A stretch of DNA of 64,000 nt from Armatimonadaceae bacterium (GCA_030447685.1 JAUJOK010000026.1:20606-84605); one strand, 5' to 3'; numbered from the stretch's first letter, positions 47,908 to 58,617 are shown. Numbers and translations are program-made. Notes: generated from the sequence alone by a model not told the origin.

Positions 47908-48977
47908 CTATCCACGCATTACATGGTCTATCAACTCGTCCAGCAGCACGGTGGCAAGCGCAATGGCCGTATCGCAGACGCCATAATAAACATACAGCAG
48001 ACCGTCCTTGACGACATTCGCGGTCGGGAAGATGACGTTCGGGATATACAGGCCGAACTTCTCGTAGTAGGTTTCCGGCTCCATGATCGCCTGCGGGTGC
48101 GCGCTATCACTTTCGTCGGGTCCTCTAAATCCAGCATCAGCGCGCCCAGGCGGTAGCACACGCGCCGCGTCGGCGGGTGCTGGTTTTCGACGCCGTGGTA
48201 CAGCACCAGCCAGCCTTGTCCGTGCGGATAGGCGGCGTCGAGCCGCCGATACGGTTGTCCTCCCCGCGAACTCCGCCTTGGCGACCAGCGTCGGCTCCGA
48301 CCACGTCTGCAAATCCTCTGAAAGCAGATCCAGATGGCCGGATGCTCCGTGCCGTACTCCGGCCCGACAAACTGCAGGGGCCGCCGCAGCGGCGCGAACT
48401 TCCCGTTTATCTTCTCCGGGAACAGAATCACATCGCGGTCATCGATGTCGGCGGCGGTCGGCCAGGGTGGTGCCGCCAGTGGACACGATCTTCCGATATG
48501 GCGATACCGGAGCGGGTCGCCTTGTCCGGGACGCGCGCCCTGCACGTTGGCCGAGCGGGTTTGGCCGGTTCCGGTTTTCGCGCGCGCGACACCGGAGAAA
48601 ATCGCTTTCGTGCGAATCCGGCACGCCGACCCCGGTCGGATGCGATGACCAGGCGAAGGGCCGGAACGCATAGGTCATATAGTACATGCCGTTGATCTTG
48701 ACCACGCGCGGGTCACGCGCTGCCGTACTTTGCTGCCCGCCATCTCCGGCGTAAACACCGGCTGGTCGGAAACATGCGTAAAGTGAACGCCGTCGTCGCT
48801 TTCAAGCATCCCGATATAGCAGTGAAAGGGACGAAGCTGCCCCGCCGCCCGCTCGTACAAATAAAAGCGCCCGTCGTCATACAAAACGCCCGGATTGAAC
48901 ACCGTCGCCCTGCGCCAGTCATACAGCCCCGGAACCACAATCGGGTTCTCTGGGCATCGCGTAAACCTCAGCGGCAT
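47908..48977 (-). pseudogene. GH130-family glycoside phosphorylase/hydrolase, frameshifted
   Basis: Begins MPLRFTRCPENPIVVPG after GGGGAAACG. NPGVLYDDGRFYLYERAAG, YIGMLESDDGVHFTH, VVKINGMYYMTYAFRP, GPEYGTEHPAIW, GWLVLYHGVENQHPP, and YGVCDTAIALATVLLDELI are the successive beta-propeller motifs of GH130 enzymes, which phosphorolyse or hydrolyse beta-mannosides. About 355 codons in total, with four or more frame changes. Confidence 0.8.
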
Positions 48978-49064
48978 TTCGTTTCCCCATCAAATCAAAA
49001 TTGAATAGCGGGAAACAATGGCTCCGCTACGATTAGAGCCGAGCGTCCATCGAAGCGGCTTAGC

Positions 49065-49390
49065 CTACGGGCTGGATGGCGGCACACTGTCTCCTGATGT
49101 CTGGCCCTGCTGTTGATTCCGCATCACAGCGGCCATACCAATAATCCCGATGCCCCACATCAGGCCAAGCGTAATGCCATTGTCTAAAACCTCCCAGGAG
49201 GTCAAGCAAAAGCCCCACCACGCCACCAATGAGTCCAGTAAGGCTCCACCACGCCCAATATCACAATCAGATACCCACGCCAGCCACGCAAATTCCATCG
49301 GCGCACCAGTTTCATGGTCGCTATGCCGGTCGGAAACAGAGTCAGGAGACCAATAAGGGAAGTGACAACGATTTCGAGGAACTCTGACAT
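49065..49390 (-). pseudogene. Small membrane protein with one frameshift
   Basis: Starts MSEFLEIVVTSLIGLLTLF after AGGAGAGG. Adding one G near 49255 would join YLIVILGVV to ALLDSLVAWWGFCLTSWEV and on to GLMWGIGIIGMAAVMRNQ, giving about 108 residues with three hydrophobic segments. No family recognised. Confidence 0.55.
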
Positions 49391-49474
49391 CGTTAAGCCT
49401 CTCCTCTTCCCGCCACCCGCAAGACCTTTCGCCAGGCGGAGCCGCCTAATGAAGCATTATGCCGCATCTGTACC

Positions 49475-50459
49475 TCAGTCGCCGCACAGGAAGCGGTCTA
49501 AGAAGCGCAGGATGCGGGCGCGCATGTCGTGCGTCTCAAAATGGCCGGTGTTGTAGCGCGTTAGTTCCCAGCGTTCGGGAACCCCGGCCCCCGCATAGAC
49601 CTGTTTCAAGGCGGCGTCGATACGGTCAAGGCCCGCCGGCAGGGTCAGCTTATCCCAGTTGCCCGCCAAGCTCAGATGGGCGCGGGGGCAGATCAGGGCG
49701 TTGATGTCCGCCGCCGAAAAGTGCTTCAGCAGTGCGGGCACATAATAGTACAGGCCGTGACCGTCAGGTTGCGCGTCTCGATCAGCACCTGTCGAAATCG
49801 GTCAGACAGCAGATGTCCACGCAGACGCGCACCCGTTCATCTAAAGCCGCGTGCCACCAGGCCATCATTGCCGCCCATCGAAAGCCCCCAGACTGCCGAT
49901 ACGTTGGCGTCCACTTCCGGGCGAGACACCAGATGGTCCGTCGCCCGGAGGGTATCATGAATCATCAGGCCCCACAGCACCTGCCGCGCCAGAGCAGTTC
50001 CTTAAACAGTTCCGATTCCGTGCGCCCGCGCCGCTCGCCGAAGTTCCACGTATCGATACACAGGCCGCAGATTCCCCGCCGCGCCAGCGCCTCCGCGTAG
50101 GGCGGGTTCAAGATCGCGCCTCGCCCGCGCAGAAACTCATCCTTGCCCAGCATATAGTCGCCGCCGTGGGCATGGTTATACAGCACCGCCGGGGCAGGCT
50201 CCGGGGCGTCGTGGGGTCGGGTGAAGTAGGCTGGAACCGGCTCTATGCCGTTGAGGTCGAGCATCAGGACTTCCAGCGTGTAGGCGTCGCGCCGTTCCTC
50301 GGCCACCTTTTCCGCCTGAATCGGGCGGTTTCGTGGCGGCAGATCGCCCAGCAGCGAATACAGCCGCTCGCGTTCTGATTCATGGTGATGCGTATCCTCA
50401 GCGTATTTTTCGCCAGCCGACGCGTTTCCTGCTCCCGGCCTGTGAACAGGTCGGGCCAT
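49475..50459 (-). pseudogene. Alpha/beta-hydrolase (dienelactone-hydrolase/acetyl-esterase type), frameshifted
   Basis: [15 protein letters not shown] opens the recognisable part; [19 protein letters not shown] supplies the oxyanion loop, [16 protein letters not shown] the nucleophile Ser, and [17 protein letters not shown] the catalytic His at the C-terminus. At least three frame changes lie between 49740 and 49965. The true start is not clear; the upper limit given is the end of the open frame. Probably an esterase or peptide hydrolase. Confidence 0.7.
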
Positions 50460-50499
50460 TCAGTTCTCCCCCCTGCTCCCGGCCTGTGAACAGGTCGGG
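50428..50499. repeat. 28-bp direct repeat, two copies
   Basis: CCTGCTCCCGGCCTGTGAAC and the following eight bases occur at 50428-50455 and again at 50472-50499, 44 bp apart. Each copy contains the near-palindrome CCTGT-GA-ACAGG. The copies lie just upstream of the hydrolase gene. Confidence 0.8.
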
Positions 50500-50646
50500 T
50501 TGGGGGCAGCTCTGCCACTCAACAAATCTGCGGACGGGGGGAAGAGTTTTCCGTCCGCAGGACGGTTAGCCACAGGCTCCTGAGCCAGGGGAGCGTCCAC
50601 ACCCGGGGCAACGGCGACAGGCTGCGGAGTGTGATAACATGGGCGC

Positions 50647-52022
50647 ATGAGAAAGACAGGGCCGTCGTTTTACCCGTTCGCAGCCGCGCTTCTTTTAACG
50701 GGATGCCGGGACGAACCGATGCGCGTGGCGGCGGTGTAGACAGCAGCGCCGCCGACAGCAGCGCCGCCGACCCCGGCTCTTTCGCCCGCGCCGACACCCC
50801 AAAAGCCGCCCGCTCCTGCGAAGCCGCAGGGCGAACTTGCCGCCGTCCTTCCCCGCGCCCTGGAAGAGCGGTGGATGCAGATACCGTGGCGAACCAATCT
50901 GATGCAGGCGCGCGCGGAGTCACAGCGGTCGGGTAAGCCGCTGTTTTTGTGGGTCATGGACGGCAACCCGCTGGGCTGCACCTGAGGGAACGGGCAAAGG
51001 AACCGTCGGTTCACCTTCAGCGATCCCCGAATCATCCAGCGTCTCCAGACCGGGTTTATCCCCGGTGAGCGGAAACACCCATGAGCTTCAGTGGGGCCGC
51101 TCACCGACCGCGCAGTGGTTTATGCGGATGGCGGAGCGTACCCGCAGTTCGGCTCTGCATCGCCAGCGCAGGCGCGATGATACCGTGCAGGGCATGTTCG
51201 TCGCGGCGGCGGATGGAACGAGTTACGGCTGGAAAAATTCGTCTGATCCACGCGAGAGATTGAGCGCTTTCTGGATGCGTCGCTGACCGCCTTTCGACGG
51301 AACCCGCCGCAAAAGGTGGCGATTTCCGCATAGAAGCCCGGCGCTCGTCGTTCGCCACGACACCGGACGCTTCGACTTCCGTCATCCGTGTCTTCAGCCG
51401 TATCCGTCCGCTCCCCGAAGGCGCTGACCCCATCAATCGCGGCGTCGGCAGGGATCATCTCTGGGTGCTGGCGTCCGAAGTGCGGGAGATATTATCGTCT
51501 GCCGGAAACAGCGATAGCGGGAAAATCGTTCCCGCTGCCGGATTCTTTCGTCGCCCGCCTGACCCGGTTCCACCTGGTAGACAACGTGCGCGGCGAACCG
51601 GATATGTGGGCGGCGGAGGATGTAAAAAAGGCGGACTTCGCCGCCCGAAGAATCCGGCGAACGGACACGCTGCACACATTCACCTTTTCCGGCGTCTATG
51701 ACCTCCAAACGGCGAATGAGAAACGGGGCCTGAAAGGCGTCCTCCGTGGCGAGTTCGATATAGACGCCGCCACGGCCGGATCGTTCGCTTCCGTGCCAGC
51801 GGCAGGGGCCAGGCATGGGGCCGCTCCCAATACACGCCGCGCCCGCCCCGAGGCCGTTTCCCGCTGGTTATCGCGATGGTGGAGGCGAACGACCCGGTCG
51901 CAAGCGCCGTGCCGCCGCAGGCTATCTCCAGCCAGCGGCGCTGGCCTACCCGGCCCCCGGCGCTGGGCATCAATCTGAAACGAATACAAACGCGGCCCCG
52001 CCGCAATCTCCGTAGGCGCTGA
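50647..52022 (+). pseudogene. Secreted thioredoxin-like lipoprotein with in-frame TGA, frameshifted
   Basis: Starts MRKTGPSFYPFAAALLLTGC, a lipoprotein signal; a Pro/Ala linker follows. KPLFLWVMDGNPLGCT is then interrupted by TGA (50983-50985), and GNGQRNRRFTFSDPRIIQRL continues in the same frame. Later pieces in other frames read GNTHELQWGRSPTAQWF, TVQGMFVAAADGTSYGW, GVGRDHLWVLASEV and TRFHLVDNVRGEPDMWAAED. The N-terminal half looks thioredoxin-like with Cys-Thr-(TGA). There is also an in-frame TAG at 50737 and several frame changes downstream. The end point is approximate. Confidence 0.6.
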
Positions 52023-52105
52023 CGGGCACAAAAGGAGAGAATGACCCTGGCCGCTGACGTTCCGGCGCGAAAAACCAGAGCATATCCCAAAAGGAATACG
52101 ATGCA

Positions 52106-52850
52106 ATGACGCTGGAAGAGAAGTTTCTGTTCGATCTTCAGGGCTACCTGGTGATTAAAAATGTGCTGACACAGGCCGAGGTAGCCGAACCGAACGCCGT
52201 CGCCGACGAGAAGTTCCCGCGCGTCCCCGGCCAGACGGGCCAGCGCACCAGCCGCGTCTCCACCTGGGGACCGGCCTATCAGGCGCTGATCGACCACCCG
52301 AAGATAGTCCCCTATCTGGTGGAGCTGATCGATTCCAAGTTCCGCCTCGACCACGACTACTGTATCTTCATGCACGAAGGCGACAAAGGCGGCAATCTCC
52401 ACGGCGGCGAAGGGCATGAGGGCGACCACTGGTACAAATACCGTGACGGGCGGATGCTCAACGGCCTGTGCGTCGTTACCTTTTTCCTCACCCCGGCAGC
52501 GGTCGGCGACGGTGGCTTCGCCCGCATTCCGGGGACGCACAAAAGCAACTTCGTCCAGGCCGTTCCGCCGGAAGGTTCGCCGGTTCGAGCGCATGGATTA
52601 TGTGGTGCAGCCTCCGGTTGAGGCAGGCGACGCGCTGTTCTTCACCGAAGCGCTGATCCACGGCACCATGCCCTGGCGCGGCAGGCACGAGCGGCGCGCG
52701 CTTCTTTACAAATTCAGCCCCGGCTACTCCGCCTGGTCGCAGAAATACTACAATGTGGATGACTTCACGAACCTGACCGAACAGCAGCGCCGTATTCTTG
52801 CGCCGCCCTCCGTGGGCAGCCGTCCGGACGTGATTCAGGCCGGGACGTAG
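52106..52850 (+). pseudogene. Phytanoyl-CoA dioxygenase (PhyH) family, one frameshift
   Basis: FDLQGYLVIKNVLTQAEV opens a PhyH domain. RLDHDYCIFMHEGDKGGNLH supplies the metal-binding region, GGFARIPGTHKSNF the jelly-roll motif. After a frame change near 52575, FTEALIHGTMPWRGRHERR gives the distal His and the 2-oxoglutarate-binding Arg. About 248 codons. A 22-codon open frame with a strong AAAGGAGAG site (about 52041-52109) overlaps the start. Confidence 0.82.
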
Positions 52851-52859
52851 CTCGCGCTG

Positions 52860-55087
52860 ATGAAGAACCGCCGGGAAGCGAGGGCTGGCAGATCGGGGTG
52901 GACACCGGCGGGACGTTCACCGACTGTCTGGCCGTTTCCCCGGCGGGTGCGCTGCCGCGCCGCGGTGCTCAGTACCAGCGCCCTGCAGGGCACGATTCGC
53001 GAGCAGATCGGTCTGGCCCGGCTGCGCGTGGATGAAAACTGGAATGTGCCTTCGGACTTTGTAAGCGGCTTTGCGTTCCGCCTGCTGGACAGGGACCACT
53101 CCGAAACAACCGTTGCCGGATACAATCCTGCCGAAGGCGCTATTACCCTGACCGAGCCGCTGCCGCCGGGCGTCGCGCCGGGAATGGCCTTTGAAGTCCG
53201 TTCTCCTGAAGAAGCGCCGGTGCTCGCCGCGCGCGCTGGTGACACAGACGCCGCTCCACGCGCCCTTCCCCCGCTGGCGATGCGTCTTGCCACGACACGC
53301 GGCACGAACGCCCTGCTGACCCGCAGCGGCGCACCAACGGCTCTGTTTATCACGCGCGGGTTTGCCGACCTGCTGGAGATCGGCACCCAGCAGCGCCCCG
53401 ACCTGTTCGCGCTGGCTATTCGCAAGCCGGACGTGCTTTACGAAACCGTTGTGGAAGTGCCGGAGCGTATCGGCGCGGGACGGCGCGGTTCTGGCTCCGC
53501 TGAACGTCGAAAGGCTGCGGGCCGAAGCAGAGGCGCTGCGGGCGCGCGGCATCACCGTGGCGGCGGTCGCGCTTCTGCACAGCGACCGGTTTCCCGACCA
53601 CGAGCGCGCGCTGGCCGATTTTCTGCGGCAGATCGGCTTCGCGCATGTCTCCTGTTCCTCGGAACTGGCCCCGTTTATCAAGATTCTGCCCCCGCGCCGA
53701 AACGGCGGTTGTGGATGCGTATCTCGCTCCCATCGTCCAGGGGTACGTTCAGGGCGTGCAGTCTGCGCTGCCCGCCGAAAGCGCGCTCCATGTTATGACC
53801 AGCGCGGGCAGCCTGACACGGCCCGGCTCATTTCACGCCAAAGACAGCCTGCTTTCCGGCCCGGCGGGTGGCATTGTCGGCGCGGCGACCGTGGCCCGCG
53901 CCTCCGGTTTCGAGAAGATCATCGCTTTCGATATGGGCGGCACGAGCACCGATGTCGCCCGCTTCGACGCCGATTTCGAGTATGTCTTCGAGCATTCGGT
54001 CGGGATGCTCACTTGGTCGCGCCCGCGCTGGCGATCGAAAGCGTCGCGGCGGGCGGCGGCTCGGTGTGTGTCGCCGATAAGCACGGGCTGCGCGTTGGCC
54101 CCGAATCGGCGGGCGCGTTCCCCGGCCCCGCCTGCTACGGCGCGGGCGGCCCGCTGACCATCACCGACATCAACCTGCTGCTCGGGCGGCTCACACCGGA
54201 GCGATTCCCGGTTCCCTCGCCGTCGGGCAGACGCGGAAGCGGCAGCGGACGCGCTTCTTGCGGCGCTGGAGCGGGAGACGGGCGAGCGAACGACGCGTGA
54301 GGCGCTGCTGGAAGGCTTTCTGGAGATCGCCAATGAGCGCATGGCGGACACGATATGCACGGTTTCCATGCGTCGCGGCTATGCGCCTGCCGGTTACGCC
54401 CTGCTGGCATTCGGCGGGGCGGGCGGCCAGCACGCCTGCGCGGCAGCGTCGCGCCTGGGCATCGAACGGGTTCTCGTGCCGGAAGATGCCGGTCTGCTCA
54501 GCGCGCTCGGCCTGGGTCATGCCGTCGTGGAGCGGTCTGCGGAGCGTCAGGTTCTTCAGCCATTGAGCCAGCAGAACCTTTCTGCCGCAGTGGATCGAGG
54601 AAGCCGAATCGGAGGCCGCTCGTGCGGTGGAATCGGAGGGCGTGGCTGCCCTCGTGAGATAATCATTCGGCGACGGATCGTCCGCCTGCGCTTTGTCGGG
54701 CAGGACACGGCACTATCCCTGGAGTAAGATGCAAATACACCGCTTGCCGGGGCTTTCGCGGCACGCTACGAATCCGTCTTCGGCCACCAGCCTGAAGGCC
54801 GCCAGATCGAGGTGGAGTCGCTCCGCGTGGTCGCCTCGTCCCCACCGAACGAAGGCGAACACAGCGCGGACGCCCGGCGTCGTTTCCTGTTGTGCCCACC
54901 AGACTACGCCACCGCCTGGTTTGACGGCGCATGGCAGCAGGTGCCGGTTTTCGAGCGGGCGTGCTTTCGGCAGGCGCAGCGATAACCGGCCCGGCCCTGA
55001 TTCGGGAACAGCACAGCCGCGACGGTAGTCGAAGCGGGCTGGTCGGCGATGGTGGATGCGGCGGGGACGCTGGTATTGGTGGCTGAA
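52860..55087 (+). pseudogene. hyuA: Hydantoinase/5-oxoprolinase subunit A (HyuA), frameshifted
   Basis: [18 protein letters not shown] at the N-terminus is the ATPase-type glycine loop of HyuA. Further landmarks: [59 protein letters not shown] and YALLAFGGAGGQHACAAASR. Expected to open the ring of 5-oxoproline or hydantoins with ATP. At least six frame changes between 52890 and 54990. The C-terminal end reads VEAGWSAMVDAAGTLVLVAE and leads straight into a repeat element and the HyuB-like frame, so the two may be one fused gene. Confidence 0.8.
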
Positions 55088-55088
55088 A

Positions 55089-55323
55089 GCCCTCACCCCT
55101 GCCCCTCTCCCGCAGCGGGAGAGGGGTGCCTGTGGCGGTGCCAACCCCGGCTCCGCACGAAAACAAGGAGAACCCGGCGGGACGCGAAGTTGAAATTGGT
55201 AACGTTACAGCCGCTCCCCGGGTAACGGGCGCGGGAGAGGGCTGGAGCGATACAGGCACCCCCTCTCCCGCGGAGAGGGAACCGGGAGAGAGACCTCGGC
55301 AGACCGAGTGTGGGGGTGAGGGC
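55089..55323. repeat. 235-bp element with 11-bp inverted termini inside hyuA/hyuB
   Basis: GCCCTCACCCC (55089-55099) and its exact complement (55313-55323) bound a stretch with two more hairpins, one of them CCCCTCTCCCGC-A-GCGGGAGAGGGG. The type is a common dispersed repeat in GC-rich genomes. It lies exactly between the HyuA-like and HyuB-like parts. No target duplication is evident. Confidence 0.7.
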
Positions 55324-56865
55324 CGACACGCGCCCCGAAGCCGTGCAGCTTGAACTTTGGTCAACCGCTTCTCCGCTATCGCCGAGGAGATGGGCGAACG
55401 GCTGCGGCAGAACAGCATCTCCACCAATGTCAAGGAGCGGCTCGATTTTCCTGCGCGCTCTTAGATGCCGACGGCGAACTGGTGGCAAGCGCGGCGCATA
55501 TTCCCGTCCATCTGGGCGCGCTGGGGCTGTGTGTCCGTTCTCTGCGGGAAGCCATCGCGATGGAGCCGGGTGATGTCGTCGTCACCAATCATCCGCCTTC
55601 GGCGGCTCACACCTGCCCGATGTCACCATCGTCACGCCGGTTCACGCTCCGAACGGCGATCTGCTGGGCTATGTCGCCAGCCGCGCGCATCATGCGCCGA
55701 GATCGGGGGGGACACGGCCGGCTCGACGCCGCCCGCCGCCACGACACTTGCGGAGGAAGGGGTCGTTATCGCACCCTGTTATCTGGTTAAGGCGGGAGAA
55801 CCGGATTGGGACGCGCTGCGGCTTCTTCTTGCCGCGGGACCGTTTCCCTCACGAGCTATCGGAGATAACCTGGCCGACATGCAGGCGGCGGTCGCGGCGA
55901 ATCGGAGCGGCGCGGCGGCGCTGGCCCAAATGGCTGAAGAACACGGTGCAGGTGAGGTGCGCCATTATATGGGTCTGCTCAAGGCGCGGGCGGAACGGCT
56001 GCTGTGGGACGCGCTGGCACGCCTGCCTACCGGACGCTATGAAGCCGAGGAACACCTGGACGACGGCTCACCACTGCGCGTAACGATTGACCTGTCCGGG
56101 GATAAAGCCGTCATCGACTTTTCCGGGTCGGCGTCCGTCCATCCCGGCAACCTGAACGCGACGCCCGCTATCGTCCACAGCGCCGTTCTCTACGTTCTAC
56201 GCCTGCTGGTTTCCGAACCGCTCCCGCTGAACGAGGGACTGCTGCGCGCGGTGTCGCTCCGTATTCCCACCGGCATCCTGAACCCGAAGTTTCCCGACGA
56301 TGCGGCGCGCTGTCCCGCCGTCGTCGGAGGCAACACGGAAACCAGTCAGCGATTAGTGGACACGCTCTTAAAGGCGCTGGGGCTTGCCGCGTGCAGCCAG
56401 GGGACGATGAACAACGTGCTGTGGGGGGCGGCCAACTTCGGTTATTACGAAACGGTGTGCGGCGGCAGCGGGGCTACCGCAAACGCCGACGGCGCAAGCG
56501 CGGTGCATACGCACATGACCAACACGCGCATCACCGACCCGGAGATCGTGGAGCATCGCTACCCCGTGCGCGTCGAGCGGTTCGGCGTTCGGCGCGGCTC
56601 CGGCGGCGCGGGCCGTCATCGGGGCGGCGACGGCGCAGTGCGCGAGTTCACCTTTCTGGCGGATATGTTGCTTTCCCTGCTCACCCAGCACCGCACCGAA
56701 GGCCCCTACGGAATGGCGGGCGGACAGCCGGGGCAGCCCGGCGCGCAGCGTGTCGTGCGCGCCGACGGCACGATTCTTCCCCTGGGTTCCATCGACGGCT
56801 GCGAAGTCCACCCCGGCGACCGGCTTATCCTGGAAACGCCCGGCGGCGGCGGATATGGAGAATAG
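55310..56865 (+). pseudogene. hyuB: Hydantoinase/5-oxoprolinase subunit B (HyuB), frameshifted at the 5' end
   Basis: The 5' part reads AVQLELF then VNRFSAIAEEMGERLRQN, ISTNVKERLDFSCALLDADG and HIPVHLGALGLCVRSLREAI in changing frames; the last 365 codons are intact: [59 protein letters not shown], and the C-terminal GDRLILETPGGGGYGE. HyuB forms the amidohydrolase half of 5-oxoprolinase/N-methylhydantoinase. Four frame changes occur in the first 500 bases. It may start at a GTG near 55310 within the repeat end or be fused to HyuA. Confidence 0.82.
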
Positions 56866-56870
56866 CGTCT

Positions 56871-57266
56871 CTACTCCGGCTTGACCTCGATCTCGTTACG
56901 AACGGTTTTATCGTTGCCCAGCGTGTCGCGCGCGATACGGCCCGCCAGCGCCTTCTGCGTCCGCGTTTTGACCGTGCCGCGCAGCCGCACGCCGTTTTCC
57001 GCCGTATCCACGCGAATGGTAGGCGGAAGGTTCTCGTTCGCCTTCAAAGCGACGGCGACACGCGCGGCCACACCCACCTTCTGGACCTGCGGCTTCAGTT
57101 TCGCCACATGGGGCCGCGCTTTTCGCTCCGCTTCCCGCGCTTCGCGCTCCACCACCTGAATGTTTTTGGCCGTGTCTCGTGTCGCGCTTTCTATCGTCTG
57201 CTGCGAACACCCTGCCACACCTGCCAGGCAAAGCGCCGCCATTGCCCGTATCGGTTTTATGTTCAT
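56871..57266 (-). CDS. BON-domain lipoprotein
   Basis: 131 residues from the ATG after GGAGGAACC; an upstream open frame adds nonsense. The lipobox LAGVAGC predicts a lipoprotein. A charged helix (VVEREAREAERKARPHVAKL) is followed by one BON domain (IRVDTAENGVRLRGTVKTRT then DTLGNDKTVRNEIEVKP). BON proteins bind envelope lipids or outer-membrane partners (OsmY-like). Faces the hyuB gene tail-to-tail with a gap of only 5 bp. Confidence 0.85.
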   Translation of the reverse strand: MNIKPIRAMAALCLAGVAGCSQQTIESATRDTAKNIQVVEREAREAERKARPHVAKLKPQVQKVGVAARVAVALKANENLPPTIRVDTAENGVRLRGTVKTRTQKALAGRIARDTLGNDKTVRNEIEVKPE

Positions 57267-57306
57267 TCCTGCTGGTTCCTCCAGGGACATTGTTCCCGAA
57301 AACCGG

Positions 57307-57915
57307 CTATTCCGGTCGGGGCTGCGGCGGAAGGTCGGCGCGGCGCAGGCACCAGTCGCGCACCCAGGGCCACTCCCCATAGCCCCAGTACGGACTGATA
57401 TGGCCCGCGCCGGAAAGCAGATGGATGGGGATTTGCAGACGGTCGGCGTAGGCTTTGGTCTGCTCAAAAGTGGCGTAATCGTCCGAATCGGTGGCGATGA
57501 TATGGGTTTCGCGGGCGGTGCGGGCGATGGCGTCGGCATCCATCGGCGGGGGGAAAAAGGCTTCGACGCCCGGCGGGGCGTCGGTCGGCGGGATACCCGG
57601 CATCACATAGGGCGGCGCGACCAGCAGCACCCGGTCGGCTACCTGCCGGGGCGCACGCGGCGCGTAGTGCATCCAGTTGATCGCCCCCAGGCTGTGACAG
57701 ATTACCGTCAGCGGCGTGCCCTGCGGTATCTCGGTCATCTCTCCTTCCAGCCGCTCCATCCAGGCCGATAGATTGGGCGCGGTAGGTTCCGGCATCTTCG
57801 GGTAATGCACCTTCGCCCCCTCCGCCGTCAGCGCCCCGTACAGATGCTCCTGCCAGTGGGCAGGCTTGTTGCCGCCCCAGCCGTGCAGAATCAAAAACAT
57901 ATCGTTGGTGTTCAT
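57307..57915 (-). CDS. RBBP9/YdeN-type serine hydrolase
   Basis: 202 residues from the ATG at 57915 (MNTNDMFLILHGWGGN); a TTG at 57939 is possible. LHGWGGNKPAHWQEHL, nucleophile Ser in VICHSLGAINW, Asp in ATDSDDY and His in LSGAGHISPYWGYGEWPW match this small alpha/beta-hydrolase family. Cytoplasmic; substrate unknown. 40 bases upstream of the BON gene on the same strand. Confidence 0.9.
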   Translation of the reverse strand: MNTNDMFLILHGWGGNKPAHWQEHLYGALTAEGAKVHYPKMPEPTAPNLSAWMERLEGEMTEIPQGTPLTVICHSLGAINWMHYAPRAPRQVADRVLLVAPPYVMPGIPPTDAPPGVEAFFPPPMDADAIARTARETHIIATDSDDYATFEQTKAYADRLQIPIHLLSGAGHISPYWGYGEWPWVRDWCLRRADLPPQPRPE

Positions 57916-58154
57916 TGCGTTGCTTTCTTTTGCTTCCAACCTCTCACCCTTAGCCGTCTCTCATGGAGCCTTCTCCCCTGGCATGGGAGGAAGAAAACCT
58001 CGCGGGAAATTCTATCCCTCTTATTGGCAATAATATACCAAACGCATCACGGCAGGAGCACGCCGCAGATGTCGCCCAGCGCTATAGTTCACCGGCATGA
58101 AGATGACCCCGTGCGCAAGCAGAAATCGGTGGCACCCACGTCCGGAACCGCGCT

Positions 58155-58541
58155 TCATTGGCTTTCGTCACTGTTCCAGGCAATGTAATTCATCGGAAGG
58201 GCGCGCAGTTCGAAAGTGGTTACTTGCAGGGGATGGCCCTCTCCGATGGCATATACTTCCAGATAGTCTATTCGCCCCTGACGCACATGCAGCAGGCAAT
58301 CCGCATGCATTTCCAATTCCGACGCAAAAAGGCCGCATTCGTTACAGACAAAGGAACTCTCACCCTCTTCCGAAACCAGCTTGGAGCCGCGTTCCGGCAC
58401 CTCAAAGCTTGTGAAGAATCCGATGGAGCTTTCTTCTCGCTCCGCAACCTCGCATTGGGCGACCTGCTCTGCCAAGACAGCATTGGGATAGGCAACAACA
58501 AACCATTCCAGAATAGCCTGTTCTAAAGCGGTAGGTTTCAT
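58155..58541 (-). CDS. Unknown 128-residue protein
   Basis: Starts MKPTALEQAILEWFVVAYPN. FFTSFEVPERG and RQGRIDYLEVYAIGEGHPLQ are the most conserved-looking parts; the whole looks like a small alpha/beta protein found scattered in many bacterial groups. Three Cys residues lie in the middle (CNECGLF, DCLLH). No signal peptide or membrane segment. Family and function not recognised; single-gene unit. Confidence 0.6.
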   Translation of the reverse strand: MKPTALEQAILEWFVVAYPNAVLAEQVAQCEVAEREESSIGFFTSFEVPERGSKLVSEEGESSFVCNECGLFASELEMHADCLLHVRQGRIDYLEVYAIGEGHPLQVTTFELRALPMNYIAWNSDESQ

Positions 58542-58617
58542 CACAGCGCGGATGATGTGGTAACAGCAGTTTGGAGGATTGTGCCAGGGGCTGCATTGTA
58601 GTTGCTGTACACGATTG

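Noticed and set aside
50428..50499. CRISPR array
   Set aside because: Only two repeat copies with one spacer-sized gap and no cas genes anywhere in the window.
50737..50739. TAG codons as a reassigned (pyrrolysine-like) code
   Set aside because: TAG ends several intact genes here at the expected place, and no tRNA or enzyme for recoding is seen in the window.
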